From Trachythela sp. YZ-2020 (taxonomy: Eukaryota > Cnidaria > Anthozoa > Malacalcyonacea > Clavulariidae): a stretch of 64,000 nt of DNA. Location: positions 436,501-500,500 of the forward strand of contig JADLSH010000127.1 in NCBI GenBank assembly GCA_016169945.1, read 5' to 3'. The translations under genes were made by a program, and so were the position numbers. Under the pieces are notes generated by a model. It saw only the letters and a program-made list of their open reading frames with translations, did not search any database and was not told where the DNA came from. Positions 1 through 11,903 of the stretch are shown piece by piece (position 1 is the first letter of the stretch; the number at the start of each line of letters is the position of its first letter).

Positions 1-840
1 ATCGTACTAAAATGTTGCACCATTTCGCCTTTCGAGTTTACACAGGATGCATGAAACTGGATGAATTCAAGCACAGCTAACCGTACGAATTCCCCAGTGA
101 ACAAATGGAACTGAACGAATTTTGTCAGACATAATTTTTTATCCACCTGGACCTTTAGAGTGGACTACGGAGCCTTAGACTATACTTCTCGCGTTATAAG
201 GTATACATATTAACATATATATTAAAGAGGTAGAAGGTTTAGGTGGATGGATATTTCGAGTGAAATATTATATACAATATTTTAGACCTGAACGGGAACG
301 GCTGCGAAAAATGCAACTCTAAGTCCTCCAACAGGAATTGAATCTGCGGCCCTGCGATTCTGGTGCAACGCTCTGACCACTGAGCTACAGAGTCCAGTTG
401 CCGAGCGTTAACCGCAAGTTCATGTATACATAATATAGATGCGGGTACTGCGGGTTGTGATAAAGTAAACTACAATCTTGTAGTATATATTAAAGAGTTA
501 AAGCAGGTCTCTTTTTTAACCATAGGGTCTTGCACATAAAAGGAATAATGAAGAAATCAGACGAAAATTAAGACATGGAATTTTTGAAAACAAGGAGATA
601 AGATTGAAAACAGTTACTTTGTGGCTAATTTTGGTGTTTTGACGAGGTGAAATTATGGTTAGCAGAAATACAATTTTGGAATGATAATGCAAAAATGATT
701 TTGGAATTATGATAACGCAAAACTTTAATAACGAGATATGCAAATAATGAATGCTTTGTTTATAATATAATGTGGTTTTGTGGTGTGCCGTTAAATTCAA
801 AGTAATATTGCCTTCAAGTACATATATAAGGACTTGAATA
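1..840. other. AT-rich gene-free stretch
   Basis: No convincing coding exon is visible on either strand. The stretch holds a tRNA-like SINE head (about 290-405) and leads into a LINE reverse-transcriptase remnant. The longest minus-strand reading frame is low-complexity and hydrophobic and resembles no family I know. Confidence 0.6.
290..405 (-). mobile_element. tRNA-derived SINE head
   Basis: Read on the minus strand, 405 to 330 begins GACTCTGTAGCTCAGTGGTC, which matches a tRNA-like A box. AGATTCAATTCC follows at B-box distance. The downstream part (TTTTTCGCAGCCGTTCCCG on the minus strand) looks like a conserved SINE body. It is a SINE promoter region and not a functional tRNA gene, because the acceptor stem does not close. 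Confidence 0.65.
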
Positions 841-963
841 ACTTTTGAAGAACTAGAGCGGATACATGAACGAGCCGCCAAACGTATTTATGGACTAAAC
901 TTGCAAACGTCAGCAGTGTCACATTCCCGCTGAAACAAAGTGGAAATCACTTAAAGACATTCA
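841..963 (+). pseudogene. LINE reverse-transcriptase remnant, left half
   Basis: The translation contains LERIHERAAKRIYGL followed, in a shifted frame, by WKSLKDI. This is the pattern seen near the C-terminus of CR1/L2/jockey-like non-LTR reverse transcriptases. It is interrupted at 958-963 (CATTCA) by the 10.9-kb transposon and resumes at 11904. At least one internal frameshift and a stop show it was already dead before the interruption. Confidence 0.7.
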
Positions 964-1543
964 TATGGGGCGCCAAATGTAAAAAAAATGTTTTATGCAA
1001 AAATATGTCAAGTTTTGCATTATTTAGTTATATAATAAATTATTTGCAAACAATCCCTGTATTATTTGTAAATAATCTACGGCAAAAATATGTCAAGTTT
1101 TGCATTATTTAGTTATATAATAAATTATTTGCAAACAATCCCTGTATTATTTGTAAATAATCTACGGATTATTTACAAACAATTCAGGGATTGTTTACTG
1201 CGACATTAAATAATCCATAGATTATTTATAAACAATCTAGGGATTGTTTACTGCAACATTAAATAATCCATAGATGGTTTATAAATAATCCATAGATTGT
1301 TTATAAACAATCCCTAGATTATATATAAATAATCCCTAGATTGTTTAAGGTCTTATTAAACAATCCGTGGATTGTTTATAAACCATCTATGGATTGTTTA
1401 TAAATAATCCATGGTTATTTACCGAGCCAAATGTAAAATAAATATGGCGCGCGCCAATTGTAAAATAAAGAGAGCTGACCAAACCGGAAGAGGTCTCCGT
1501 ACCACTCTCTATGTTCCGGGGGGTGACTAAGACACACTTTCAA
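964..1543 (+). repeat. Left terminal inverted repeat
   Basis: This mirrors 11409-11903. It contains an 85-bp unit present twice in tandem (starting near 997 and 1082) that occurs once in the right copy, which exactly explains the 580 versus 495 bp lengths. Inward of that lies an array of short palindromes on the theme AATCTATGGATT / AATCCCTAGATT (about 1128-1425). The innermost part contains GGCGCGCGCC and a non-palindromic block that ends about 56 bp before the HECT start codon, so it probably carries that gene's promoter. Confidence 0.92.
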
Positions 1544-1599
1544 GCCAAATCGAACCGATTCGCGATTTTACTGTCTTTCCAATCTTCCATTGTTCGAAT

Positions 1600-4500
1600 A
1601 TGAATAATTCAACGACAACGTCAAGTTCTTCACCGTCAACCGTTGCAAACGTGCTGAATCGAATTGTACATCTGCTTGAAACAATTTCAGAAGATAACGT
1701 TGGGGAGACTAGCACTGGAGGCGGCGATGGTTCTTCAACATCAACAACAAACCGAAGACAGTCGAATGAGGTCAGTATTTTATTTTTAAAGACATTTTTA
1801 ATACATTGTTATATTTTGGGAAAATCGTGAGAAATATTCAGAATATGCACTGTTTAATATACATTTATGATGTACGAATATATACTTCATGCTAGAAATC
1901 TGCAGTTGTGATTTTGTGTTTTGCACACATGTATTTTTAAAACTTCGTAAAACATTTTACAATCATTATCGTGGGCTTATGTTTTGGGGTGCAACGTGTT
2001 AGCAAATATTTGGCGGCCTTACATATGGGAGCTTATAAATATTGAATACATTCTGAGGTTTGCAGTATACGTAGCATCCCTAGCAGTAGCCCCCCTCCTA
2101 TTTTTGCTAAATCCTGGCAGGGATGGATCCACCGGGGGGGGTGCGCACCCCCCAAGCATTGGCCAAGGGGGGTGCAAATTTGAGTAATTTCCCTATCAAA
2201 TACAAGGCAATTGTTATTGATCAAACAAAAATATATTATGAGAAAATGAGAGAAGTAATTTGAGTAATAATCATTCAAACGTAGTCAGGCCACAGAATAG
2301 AGACTAACCAGAAGTCCAACTCTGTTATTCAAAGATCAGAATCCGTTGCCCAGATTGCAGGAAATGCCATTTGCGAGGTCCTAGGTTTCAAAATTTTCTG
2401 GGGGGGGGCATACCCCTGTACCCCCCTAGGAAACCTCACTGTTAATTCCTTGGATGCACCCCCTATCAGGTCATGCTGGATCCATCCCTGAATCCTGGTG
2501 GTGGAATGATGTCCAGGGTTTAAAATAAATCATTTGAATTTAGATATATTTGTAGGCTGTTTGGTTTTGTACCGGTGATTTATTTCAGGTTCTGGTAAAC
2601 CGAACATGAAATGATTACACAGAAAATAACCCCCCCCCACTATGTACAAAAGCTGCAGCAAAATGGACAGCAAAAATAGAAAACGCATGCAATGTCTTTC
2701 TAAATATAAAAAAAAATTCTTATGAAAATCGTATCATGAAAATCAATGCCCAGTATAATGCAGGTAAATAAATAAGCCATCATAAAATGAATTTTTTAAA
2801 TATTTACTAAGAACTAACGTTTCATCCATGACTCTTTTATATGCATTAAGCTGGGCATTGATTTTCATCATACAGTTACTATTCCCGCCATGTTCATGGC
2901 TACCAGAAGAATGCTTAATGCAATCGTTTATGTCAAGACAGCATCCTTTTAATCTAAAACGTATCAATTCATTGTATAGGTCAATGGGTTAAGAAGAAAA
3001 ACTCATCGTTGCTAATTTAGAAGTCGCTGGCTAGTGCTGTAAAAATGCCAGTGACAGCCGGCAGCCAGCTGCTATTTTAAACCCTGATGCCCTAGTGGCT
3101 AGTACTCCAAATCCCCTACCCCAACCTGTCTGGGAGTATACTGTACTATTATAATATTTGACTGTTCATTACAACGCCTAGTACCTGAAATAACAGCCGA
3201 TCAATAACAATATTACAGTATTCATTGTAAAGTAAAACATTTAATATGTAAAAAAAGGAAGAAAACAATGATAATAATAGTTGTTTTAGATCTGTTCCAT
3301 TTTTATTATCCAGCAAGTGCCCAATAGAGGACAATCGAGTAATGCTTCTTTGCCAAGCAGTTCAGCTCCATTGCCTTCTGGATACTCGGGAATTAGAAAT
3401 TCTATTTCACATGATGGTGCCTCTCGTGGTAGGTCGAAGCGGAAAACATCAGGTTTTGTTGGGCGACTGAGAACTTGGAACAAGGATGTAGTTTGTCTCC
3501 CATACTCTCGTGCCAACAATTTCTCTATTCCAAGAGGAAAGCAACGGGGTGAACTAGCCGAAAGAGGGCTTATTGGAAAGATTCGATTAATGTCAACATG
3601 GAGTGCTCTTCAGGTAAGATGAAGTACAGATGTAACATACATTAATGGACAACAATCTAATGTTAAAATAAAGTACTGTACAAGTGCATGGCACATACCA
3701 CTATACACAATTCAAGCAATCAAAATAGTCAATCAATGTGTACTTATGAACTAAATATATCTATAATAAATCGTAGAGGGTAAACCTATGTTTGTCCACC
3801 CCTGACATTGCCTCAGGCCAAGCCTTTTTTATAAGTTCAATTACAAATTTCCTATTTCTAAAAAAACAGAAAAATAAAAATGCCACCCACCAATTTTCAT
3901 GTGTTAGAAGATTTAAACCAACAAATCATGTATGATTCCCACAAATACAGTAAATGGAACTACATTCCTCTGGTCTCTAGATTTGTCATTGCAAGACGGG
4001 TAGAATAAGACATACAGTCATATTACACGTTACAACAAGAGAACAATTGATTATTTTTCGCAGTTTTCCCAAAAAATACCAGTTCAGGCCCAGGCTGTTT
4101 GTCATCAGTGCAGCATAGCTGTGTGAAGATTAGCAATGTTATGACTTTGAAAGAACAGTTTGCCTGTTATTTTATTTACAGGTAAAAGAGGAAGTAACTT
4201 CAGTGTTTGCTACAGTCTTTGCGCTAAGTACTAACCAACTGCTAGACTACGACTATTTGTGTGTGATGACTGGGATGAAAAAATTAAAACGCATTCTGTA
4301 AGCAGTAGCTTCTCGTGGAATGGGTCAGAAGTAGCGTCTTTGGCAGGACAAGGAAGTTTGTACGTCATGGCAAACACACCACTGCCATCACCGATTGCAT
4401 TACTAGTACGTAATAATCGTTTGTTATGCATGTGATATTGATACACAGTCAAAATATTGTTACAAATGTTCAAGATATTCATCGTCCGTTGTTGTTTCTG

Positions 4501-7500
4501 ACTCTGTGCTGTACTAATTGCAGTATTGCTTCGTAAAACAGGATAGTGGGGTTGAAGACTGAAACAGAAGTTCAAGAAATTCACGAGGAGATTGAGCAAG
4601 ATCCTGTAAATGTGGTTTCCACAGAGCAAAGCCAACCACAATCAACTCATGAGATGGTATTAATGGCTTCATGTTTGTATAAAAAAAGGAAGAGTTTGTC
4701 AATAGTGGAAATGAATATGGAAAAGTTTTTGAAATGTCATGCCACACACACTGAACCAAGAAATGATTGCTCTATATTTCAGTAGAACTGGAAATAAAAT
4801 TTGTATGTATAGTTTTGTATAGAAATGTTGACTATTATGAGTAAAATTATGCGTCTATCATTTTATAGGATAATATCATGGGTGAGCAACAGCTCTGATC
4901 TTCGGACATTGCAAGCAATGTTTCCACAGGCATCGTCCGAGAATCTGGAAGAGATATTGAGAAGCAATCTGACAATTGATTTTGCCATTGACGAAATATT
5001 GTCTAATTCCTTGGAAGACGCAGCAACATCCAGTACGTGTTCAGCAGCGCACACTATTTGTATGCTTTGAAGCACATGCCGCAGCGTAACATTAGAAGTA
5101 TACCCTTTTTGGGCAAGGAATGGACCCATGAACAAGCTGCGATACTGTTACTGCACAATATGCTTCACGCAGTTGTTTAACTTATGCTTTACATTGTTTT
5201 AATAGGTACATTTGATGTGGCAGAATATTTTGGAAGGCAGTTGACCCGTGAAATTTTTCTATTATCGGTTGACAGGAATAATCTGTGGACAGAGGCTTTT
5301 ATGTTTTACAAACGTGGTGTGGATTTGGATAGGCCATTACGTATATCTTTTAGTGGAGAAAATATGGAGATTGGAATAGACACAGGAGGATTGCGCAGAG
5401 AGTTTTTCCAACTGCTTGCAGATAACTTATCATCTTCATACTTGGGCTTTTTCGAGGGGAACATCCCAAACCTGTTACCCACAATGAAGGGACCGTCATT
5501 AAGGCTCGGGCATTTCCGTATCATTGGCACCATTATCGCTCATTCGATAGTTAATGGGGGAATAGGTACTACATGTACAATCACTGTGCTGTATATTTGA
5601 AGATTTCTTTTGGTGGTTGCTTTATAAGTATCTCACTCATTTGTATGTATGGGTAATATTAAAAAAATCAAAGGCAATGATTCTGTTAGTCATACTGTCA
5701 GTAGATTCTCATTGTTGCTGTATCGAATTAACGCGGGTAGGACTAATATTTTTTTCATGTTTACTATTTGCAGGATTCCATTATTTGGCCAGGCCATTGT
5801 TTGAGTATATAGTGACTCAGAATGCAGAGACTTGCCTCGTGTTTTGTAAATTAGAAATGGTGCCCAATAAAGACACAAGGGACTTAATTGAAGAGGTTTG
5901 TACTTTAATTCTTTACATCTATTCGAAGCGTACAAGGTGTCCGGTCAAAACGTCCCCAAGTTAAAACGTCCCCGCTTCCGCTGGTCAAAATGTCCCCTGT
6001 GTCCAAATCAATTAAAGTTTTGACTTGGGGACGTTTTAATTTGGGGACGTTTTGACCGGTAAGCAAGTACAAAGTACGATCATTAATATATCCATGGTGC
6101 GATACACGTCATATGATATAAAGAATGTGAATAGAAAATTTGAAGTATTATCTTTCAAATATTGCTTCACATTTTCAGATTTCTGCGGTTACGGAAGAGA
6201 ACTTCAGGCAATTTGCTACTCGACCAGATGTCTTGGACCACATTTTTAATGCAGGTTGTATTATGCACTTAATTATATACCTTCTGTAATCAGGGCCAAA
6301 TGCTGCAATTCTATTGGTTCACAAGAGTGCGATTAATCATTAATCACGCTCTTGAGGGCTGTAATTGCACTCCTGTCTCAACCAATCAAAATAAGGTTAG
6401 TTGACAGGATTGACCAATCACAGCCCTGCATGCAAAGTGTAATTTTAGAGGGATTTTCAAAAAATATTAAAAATGGAGGATTTTATAAAAATACAGAATT
6501 ATTGTAGTATGTAGAACTTTTAATTTGAAGTAAGAAAACTTGATAAGAAACATGAATGCCAGACAGCACTGTCAGTACTATTGTAGTAACGTGTTTATAA
6601 ACACGCTATAAAATAAAGACAGAGCATTAAATTACTCACATTTGTGGTTCTTCTCATTCTTTATCAATAACTCCCGCTGTTTACTAACATATATAATTGT
6701 ATGAACTCCCTCATAACATTATTAAAAATACTCCTCCGTATACACATTTTAAGAAAATGGCCACCGTAAATTTACATTTTTTGCAGGCCATATTTAGAGG
6801 CCTAAGGTCTAGAACCCAAACGTTGGGCTACCATGAAGTATTTGCCGTGAAAAACAAAGACAACCAAGGACATGACCTGATTACAGAAGGCATATAATTA
6901 ATGGGTAATAGAACGACTTCAAGTCGTGCTATTAATGGTCAAATCATACTCGTGATTAACAAATCAACCTCCCGCTCCGCGGTCGGTCGATTTTTTTACT
7001 CCTAGTCGTTCTATTACCCCCATTAAATCACCACTTAAAATAACCACTGCTTTTTATGTCAGGCTGAAGTGGTTCTTTTGTAACAGGTACTTATTTTAGT
7101 GAGAAATCATGTCAAGCTGGTTCAGTTGTTCTGCACTGAATCCTAATCTAGTCAAAAACCTGTTCCTTGTTTAATGTCATTAATTAATGCAGTGGTTCCG
7201 CATGCGAGTTGTTACTGTATTGTACAGTAATCCTGTTCCGAACGATGAAGTGAAAGGGTATATAAGTTGCCATCTTAAAATGGAGCTAGCTACGTAGGCT
7301 ATTCAGTTGAATTTTTAAAAGCACGTGCCCCGGTAGCATCGTTCTATTATTCATCTATTGCTCTCTAGATACATACAAGGCATGTAGGTAACATTTTATA
7401 TACTATTCTAATAGGGTGGACTGGCGACGTCATCTATAGCAACAAGGAGCATATTGTTGCAACTTTATTGCTATATGAAATAATCTGGAAAAGAGAATCG

Positions 7501-8839
7501 GCTATTAACCAACTGATGCAAGGATTGAAGTTGCTGAATGTGCTGGATGCAGTTAGAAAATTCCCACAAAACTTTCAGTCCAAATTTGTGTACACGGAAG
7601 TTCCATTGACTGCAACTGTTCTAAAAGACCATCTGAAGTTCAGCGAGACATCAAATGCTGATGAAGAACGAGCAAAAGAGTTCTTCCTTAGCTATATCGA
7701 TGAAAACGTGGAAATCCCATGTGGTGAAGGTAACTAATGTAGCTTAAATATACATTTGGATATATAAAAGTTTTTTTTTTTAAATAACTGATATTTTGAC
7801 TGACGTTCCATATAAGCATCCGAAGAACGTCACATTAGGATTAGTTTAATTAAAGGTAGGAATATGGCGTATTAAAATTCAGGATTTATAATATGGAAAT
7901 TGAGCCGATATTTTTACACTATTTAAGAAACGAGCAATCGAGTGAAATAAAAAACTCGAGCTTCGTGTCTGCAGCCTCGTATTTTAAACCTGATAAAAAA
8001 CTGCTGCTCGTCTTTTAATCGCCATATAAAGTAGACTTGGCTTTAACATTTAGTTCCTTCATTTGCAAAACCTTTGCCAAATTGTTCCAAACTTTGTTTC
8101 CGAAGTTCGCAAAATTCATTTCGAAGTTCAAAAGTGAACTGTTCAGTATTGATATTCGCAAGCCGGTGTGTAAACAAAGCTTCTAATTGGTCCATGAATT
8201 GCAAGAAGCCAATCAAATGCTTAGTTTACGGACCAGTTTAGAACTTGCGAACTTCGTAACTTGGAACCTTAGAAATTCTAAACGAATTTTCAAACTTCGA
8301 AACGAAATTCGGAACATTTTGGCAAAAGTCGAGTGAAATCGACTGTATGAGGCATTCCCAAAAAATGCTCAACAACGAGCAATATATTGAAAACAAAAGC
8401 CGCTGTTTGGTACACTTAAGTTTAAAAATGATTCTAAATATATGCTAAAGAGAATATCAAGTTTGCTGGTCTAAATTAAGGTCTACTGTACTGTTTTGCA
8501 TAAGTCAGGCGCTTCATAGAAGACAGCGCTAGTTTGTACTTAATTCTTAATCGGTAATGGCGATTAATTATATGATTCCTTTGTTTTATTTTACCAGACA
8601 AAAGATTTAAAAGATGTTCAGCTGTCTTGCAGTTTACTGCTGGACAACAATCCATTGCTGGGGGTCTTCCCAACAAGATAACAGTGGGATATCTTGCTGA
8701 TCTTACAACGATTTACCCTACTGCAGGCACATGTGGCTTAAAGTTGTATCTGCCCACAGTACAGGAAACGTATGAGGATTTTTCTCAAGATTTGGACAAA
8801 GCATTTGAGATTGAATCATTTGGTTTTGAATGCTTCTGA
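1600..8839 (+). CDS. Transposon-borne CUE-HECT E3 ubiquitin ligase
   Basis: Multi-exon gene. Exons are seen at 1600-1770, 3314-3613, about 4182-4409, about 4547-4655, about 4868-5032, 5206-5565, 5774-5895, 6179-6254, 7415-7729 and 8598-8839. A Ser/Thr-rich N-terminus is followed by a segment also seen in transposon-linked G2E3-like proteins (IPRGKQRGELAERGL, then SSSFSWNGSEVASLAGQG). A CUE-type ubiquitin-binding motif (LRTLQAMFPQASSENLEEIL) comes next, then a HECT catalytic domain from 5206 to the stop. The active-site cysteine is present in GTCGLKLYLP, about 35 residues from the C-terminus. HECT exons 5206-8839 join in consistent phase. The junctions between 4.2 and 4.9 kb are uncertain: a TG run near 4260 puts exon 3 two bases out of frame. 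The expected product is a ubiquitin ligase; its substrate and its role in transposition are unknown. Confidence 0.85.
2118..2490. mobile_element. hAT-type MITE with 8-bp TSD
   Basis: The ends read CAGGGATGGATCCA and TGGATCCATCCCTG. The 8-bp AATCCTGG flanks it at 2110-2117 and 2491-2498. Length is 373 bp with no coding capacity. It sits in the first intron of the HECT gene. A relative with the same ends lies at 20809-21335. Confidence 0.92.
5938..6062. mobile_element. Short MITE with roughly 36-bp inverted ends
   Basis: The arms are CCGGTCAAAACGTCCCC and GGGGACGTTTTGACCGG, and the inner parts repeat the AAAACGTCCCC motif. It is about 125 bp long and lies in a HECT-gene intron. No clear target duplication is seen. 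Confidence 0.75.
6902..7022. mobile_element. TTAA-flanked MITE
   Basis: The ends are TGGGTAATAGAACGACT and AGTCGTTCTATTACCCCCA. TTAA sits on both sides (6898-6901 and 7023-7026), as for piggyBac- or Kolobok-type mobilisation. The element is 121 bp and lies in the HECT-gene intron between 6254 and 7415. Confidence 0.8.
8068..8330. mobile_element. MITE-like inverted repeat
   Basis: It opens with TTTGCCAAATTGTTCC and closes with GGAACATTTTGGCAAAA. Several GAAGTTCG/CGAACTTC motifs are arranged symmetrically inside. It lies in the last intron of the HECT gene. The exact ends and target duplication are not certain. Confidence 0.6.
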
Positions 8840-9110
8840 GCAGTGAACTGATGTATAATATAATTGGTAGTTTAACTTCTGTAACCATTAGGTTAAACAT
8901 GGGGTGTGATCAGTTTGTAACAGTATTTAAATTGTTATCCATATTTTTCCATGTGCTTTTTATATTTGTTCTCAAAATGCTAATGAGTCTCCCTAATATC
9001 TTTTATGCAAACAGAAAAACAATGAATTATTATACTAACTAAACCATGCATCTGGTCAAGAAACCTAACTAAGTCAGTAAAATTTTGGTAAAAAAATGGT
9101 TTAGAAAATG

Positions 9111-11320
9111 TTAACGTCTGTTTGCGAGATAATTACCAACAAATTCAACAGTGTTCATATATAGATCTTTGCCTTTGTTATTAGACTCCGCTAATGGGTT
9201 GACTGCGTCTTTTAATTCATCCAGCACCTCATCAGGAAGTGGACATGCTGAAGGCAATACTTCAACATAAGGAAGTGTACCAGGATTTCTGATGAGGTCT
9301 TGCACTGAAACAGTAGGGTATGGTGTTGAATGCAAGATGGCATGGTGAAGCTCTGTGAGATGTTGATACGCAAACATAAGCTGTTGTGGTGTGGCTGAAC
9401 CTTCAGTTGATATTTTATGGCAGTTATGTGCATTAACAAACTCTGCTAGGGTCTTGTTTATCCTTGGTAGATACACATACTGTAGACAAAATTTATCGGT
9501 GCTGTTTGCAACATCTAACTTCTCTTCAAATTCAAGCTCTCGGAAGGTCTCAGCGTAATACCGATTCACCTGGACATTAATATCACCATTAAGGCGCTCT
9601 ACTCGTTGGTTATGAACGGATGAACCAGCTATAACACTGTTCCCCCCCCGGTGGTGTATCATGTCTTGCCAAACTTGAACATTTTCACCACCATGGTCAG
9701 TTCGAACCCGCAACGGTCTGCCATGTTTGTCAATCGCCTTCAAAAACTTTTGCAGTACAGTTTCAGCCTTGTTATTGCCAGATGTTTCTCCATAAGTAAT
9801 AAGTCTGGTATAACCATCAATTCCAAGATGGGTGACAAATCCCCATTTTACCAACTTGTGGTTGCCATCCAGGTGCCACACATAGTTAGGACAAGGGGTC
9901 TCATATCTTCTGGGATGAAAATTTCTCGAGCTACGTTCTGCTGGGCCTTGCGGATCTACACGGTGGATACTTGCTCTTACTCTGTTTCTTTTTACCCGAA
10001 TCTTTCTTGCTCTAAGGTGACCCATTATGCCTACTTCACCAGCATTGGGGTGTGCTAGTTTAATTCCTGATATAATCCTATCAAGATTGGAATCATCAAT
10101 GGTATTAAACCTTTCTGCATGATTAATGCCTGCATCACGTAAAAGCTTGTAAACTGTTGGCCGGCTTACTCCAAAACGTGCAGTCATTTGAGCTACAGTG
10201 AACCCCAAATCAAACATCTCCCTGACTTGTGCTGGTGTGACATCAACTTTTGGCCTGCCTTTACTAAAGGAATATTAAGAAATATAAACACTGTAATGCA
10301 CCTATCAATGTTAAGCCCGAGGGGGCAAGGGGTGGGGATTTTGACATTTTCCTTAACAAATTGTCAAAGTCCACACCCTGTGGACACCACCATTAGTCAA
10401 AAAACAGTAATATTCCCCACCTGGGGAAATTCATGTTGGTCAAGATGCTATATTTCAGTAAAAAAACTTGTGACAACAAGTCAATACTGCCCCAGCCGGT
10501 CTGGCCATTTCAAATATCCACACCCTGGGGTGATCTTGCAACGTCAAAATCCTCACCGTCAGGACAGCAATGTTAGTCAAATCCCCACCCCTTGCCTGCC
10601 CCCTTGGGCTTAACATTGGTGCATAACCATTTTAGCTCATTAGACCCTGCTCTGAGGCTAGGGGAAGTAAGGCTTCCCCTAGCCTCCCACTATATAAATA
10701 CACATATGGACAAATTGTAGTTGTTTTCTATTGTTCCTAATATCAGACCATTTCATTTAACATATATAGCCATAGGACTCTCCTATTATGTAGTTAGGAG
10801 TTCCTAGGGGAAGGGTGCTAGTACAACTATTAACGCCAGCAACTCAGCCCAGGTTGTAAAAAAATGGCATTAATTTGCCAACCAGAGGTATGTGTTGAAA
10901 AGAAAATATCCATAGGGCATATGCAGAATATAAGACATTCTGAGGGAAAATGCAAAAAATTCCAATGTTTGAACCCACCCAAAGGAGAACAAAAAAAATC
11001 CTCAATATAAGGGGGTATATTATTATTAGATGAATGGCCCATTGTATATAAACAAACTTGCGTTTTCTTATTTTCATATTCAAAATATACTACACCAAAT
11101 TATATGTGCACATTGTGTTTATTTCACATTGTTTATAACTGTTTCGCATATAGCATTCAATTGCAGAATAATCAAAATTAGCATCTATATCACCATAATT
11201 GTGTAAATTCTAAAGTCTATTTTACCTTCTCCTTGATTCGTCATTGATATTCTCATGAATCTCGTTTGTATCACTCTCATCGTAATCATGTACAATATCA
11301 TCTTGGTCTTGATTCGCCAT
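9111..11320 (-). CDS. Integrase-type DDE transposase
   Basis: Two exons: 11226-11320 encodes an acidic N-terminus starting MANQDQDDIVHDY, and 9111-10263 holds the rest. The junction (AG donor remainder plus T, giving Ser-Lys-Gly-Arg) keeps the frame, for a total of 415 residues. An N-terminal helix-turn-helix (FTVAQMTARFGVSRPTVYK) is followed by a retroviral-integrase-like core. The candidate catalytic triad is Asp in HLDGNHK, Asp in RTDHGGEN and Glu in NQRVERLNGD, all intact. It would bind the terminal repeats and catalyse cut-and-paste movement. The start codon lies only about 90 bp inside the right inverted repeat, mirroring the HECT gene on the left. The family is probably IS3EU. Confidence 0.88.
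10297..10623. mobile_element. TAA-flanked MITE in the transposase intron
   Basis: Inverted ends begin TGCACCTATCAATGTTAAGC on the left and finish GCTTAACATTGGTGCA on the right. TAA occurs on both sides (10294-10296 and 10624-10626), as expected for PIF/Harbinger-type mobilisation. It is 327 bp long and noncoding, and lies inside the single transposase intron. Confidence 0.85.
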
Positions 11321-11408
11321 GGACAAACAAGGATGAGGGATAGTGTTTACTAATTTCAACAAAATGTGTTCTGTTCGTCAGATTTGCCGCCAAAATAGCA
11401 AACTACGA

Positions 11409-11903
11409 TTGAAAGTGTGTCTTAGTCACCCCCCGGAACATAGAGAGTGGTACGGAGACCTCTTCCGGTTTGGTCAGCTCTCTTTATTTTACAATTGGCG
11501 CGCGCCATATTTATTTTACATTTGGCTCGGTAAATAACCATGGATTATTTATAAACAATCCATAGATGGTTTATAAACAATCCACGGATTGTTTAATAAG
11601 ACCTTAAACAATCTAGGGATTATTTATATATAATCTAGGGATTGTTTATAAACAATCTATGGATTATTTATAAACCATCTATGGATTATTTAATGTTGCA
11701 GTAAACAATCCCTAGATTGTTTATAAATAATCTATGGATTATTTAATGTCGCAGTAAACAATCCCTGAATTGTTTGTAAATAATCCGTAGATTATTTACA
11801 AATAATACAGGGATTGTTTGCAAATAATTTATTATATAACTAAATAATGCAAAACTTGACATATTTTTGCATAAAACATTTTTTTTACATTTGGCGCCCC
11901 ATA
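11409..11903 (-). repeat. Right terminal inverted repeat
   Basis: Reverse complement of the left repeat with one 85-bp unit instead of two. The same palindrome array and inner GGCGCGCGCC block are present. It ends at 11903, next to the CATTCA duplication, and probably contains the promoter for the transposase gene. Confidence 0.92.

Larger units (their letters stand above)
964..11903. mobile_element. 10.9-kb TIR transposon with DDE integrase and HECT ligase
   Basis: Both ends begin TATGGGGCGCCAAATG, in inverted orientation. The 6-bp CATTCA is duplicated at 958-963 and 11904-11909. The inverted repeats run inward for 580 bp on the left and 495 bp on the right, with near-identical sequence. 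Two convergent genes fill the interior: a CUE-HECT gene (1600-8839, plus) and an integrase-type DDE transposase (9111-11320, minus). The retroviral/IS3-like DDE domain, cut-and-paste ends and 6-bp duplication fit best with the eukaryotic IS3EU superfamily. That assignment rests on remembered family traits, and Ginger-type elements are the main alternative. At least five smaller MITEs have inserted in its introns. The close match of the long inverted repeats suggests a fairly recent insertion. Confidence 0.9.

Noticed and set aside
290..405. Functional tRNA gene on the minus strand
   Set aside because: The A and B boxes are recognisable but the acceptor and anticodon stems do not pair, and SINE-like body sequence follows.
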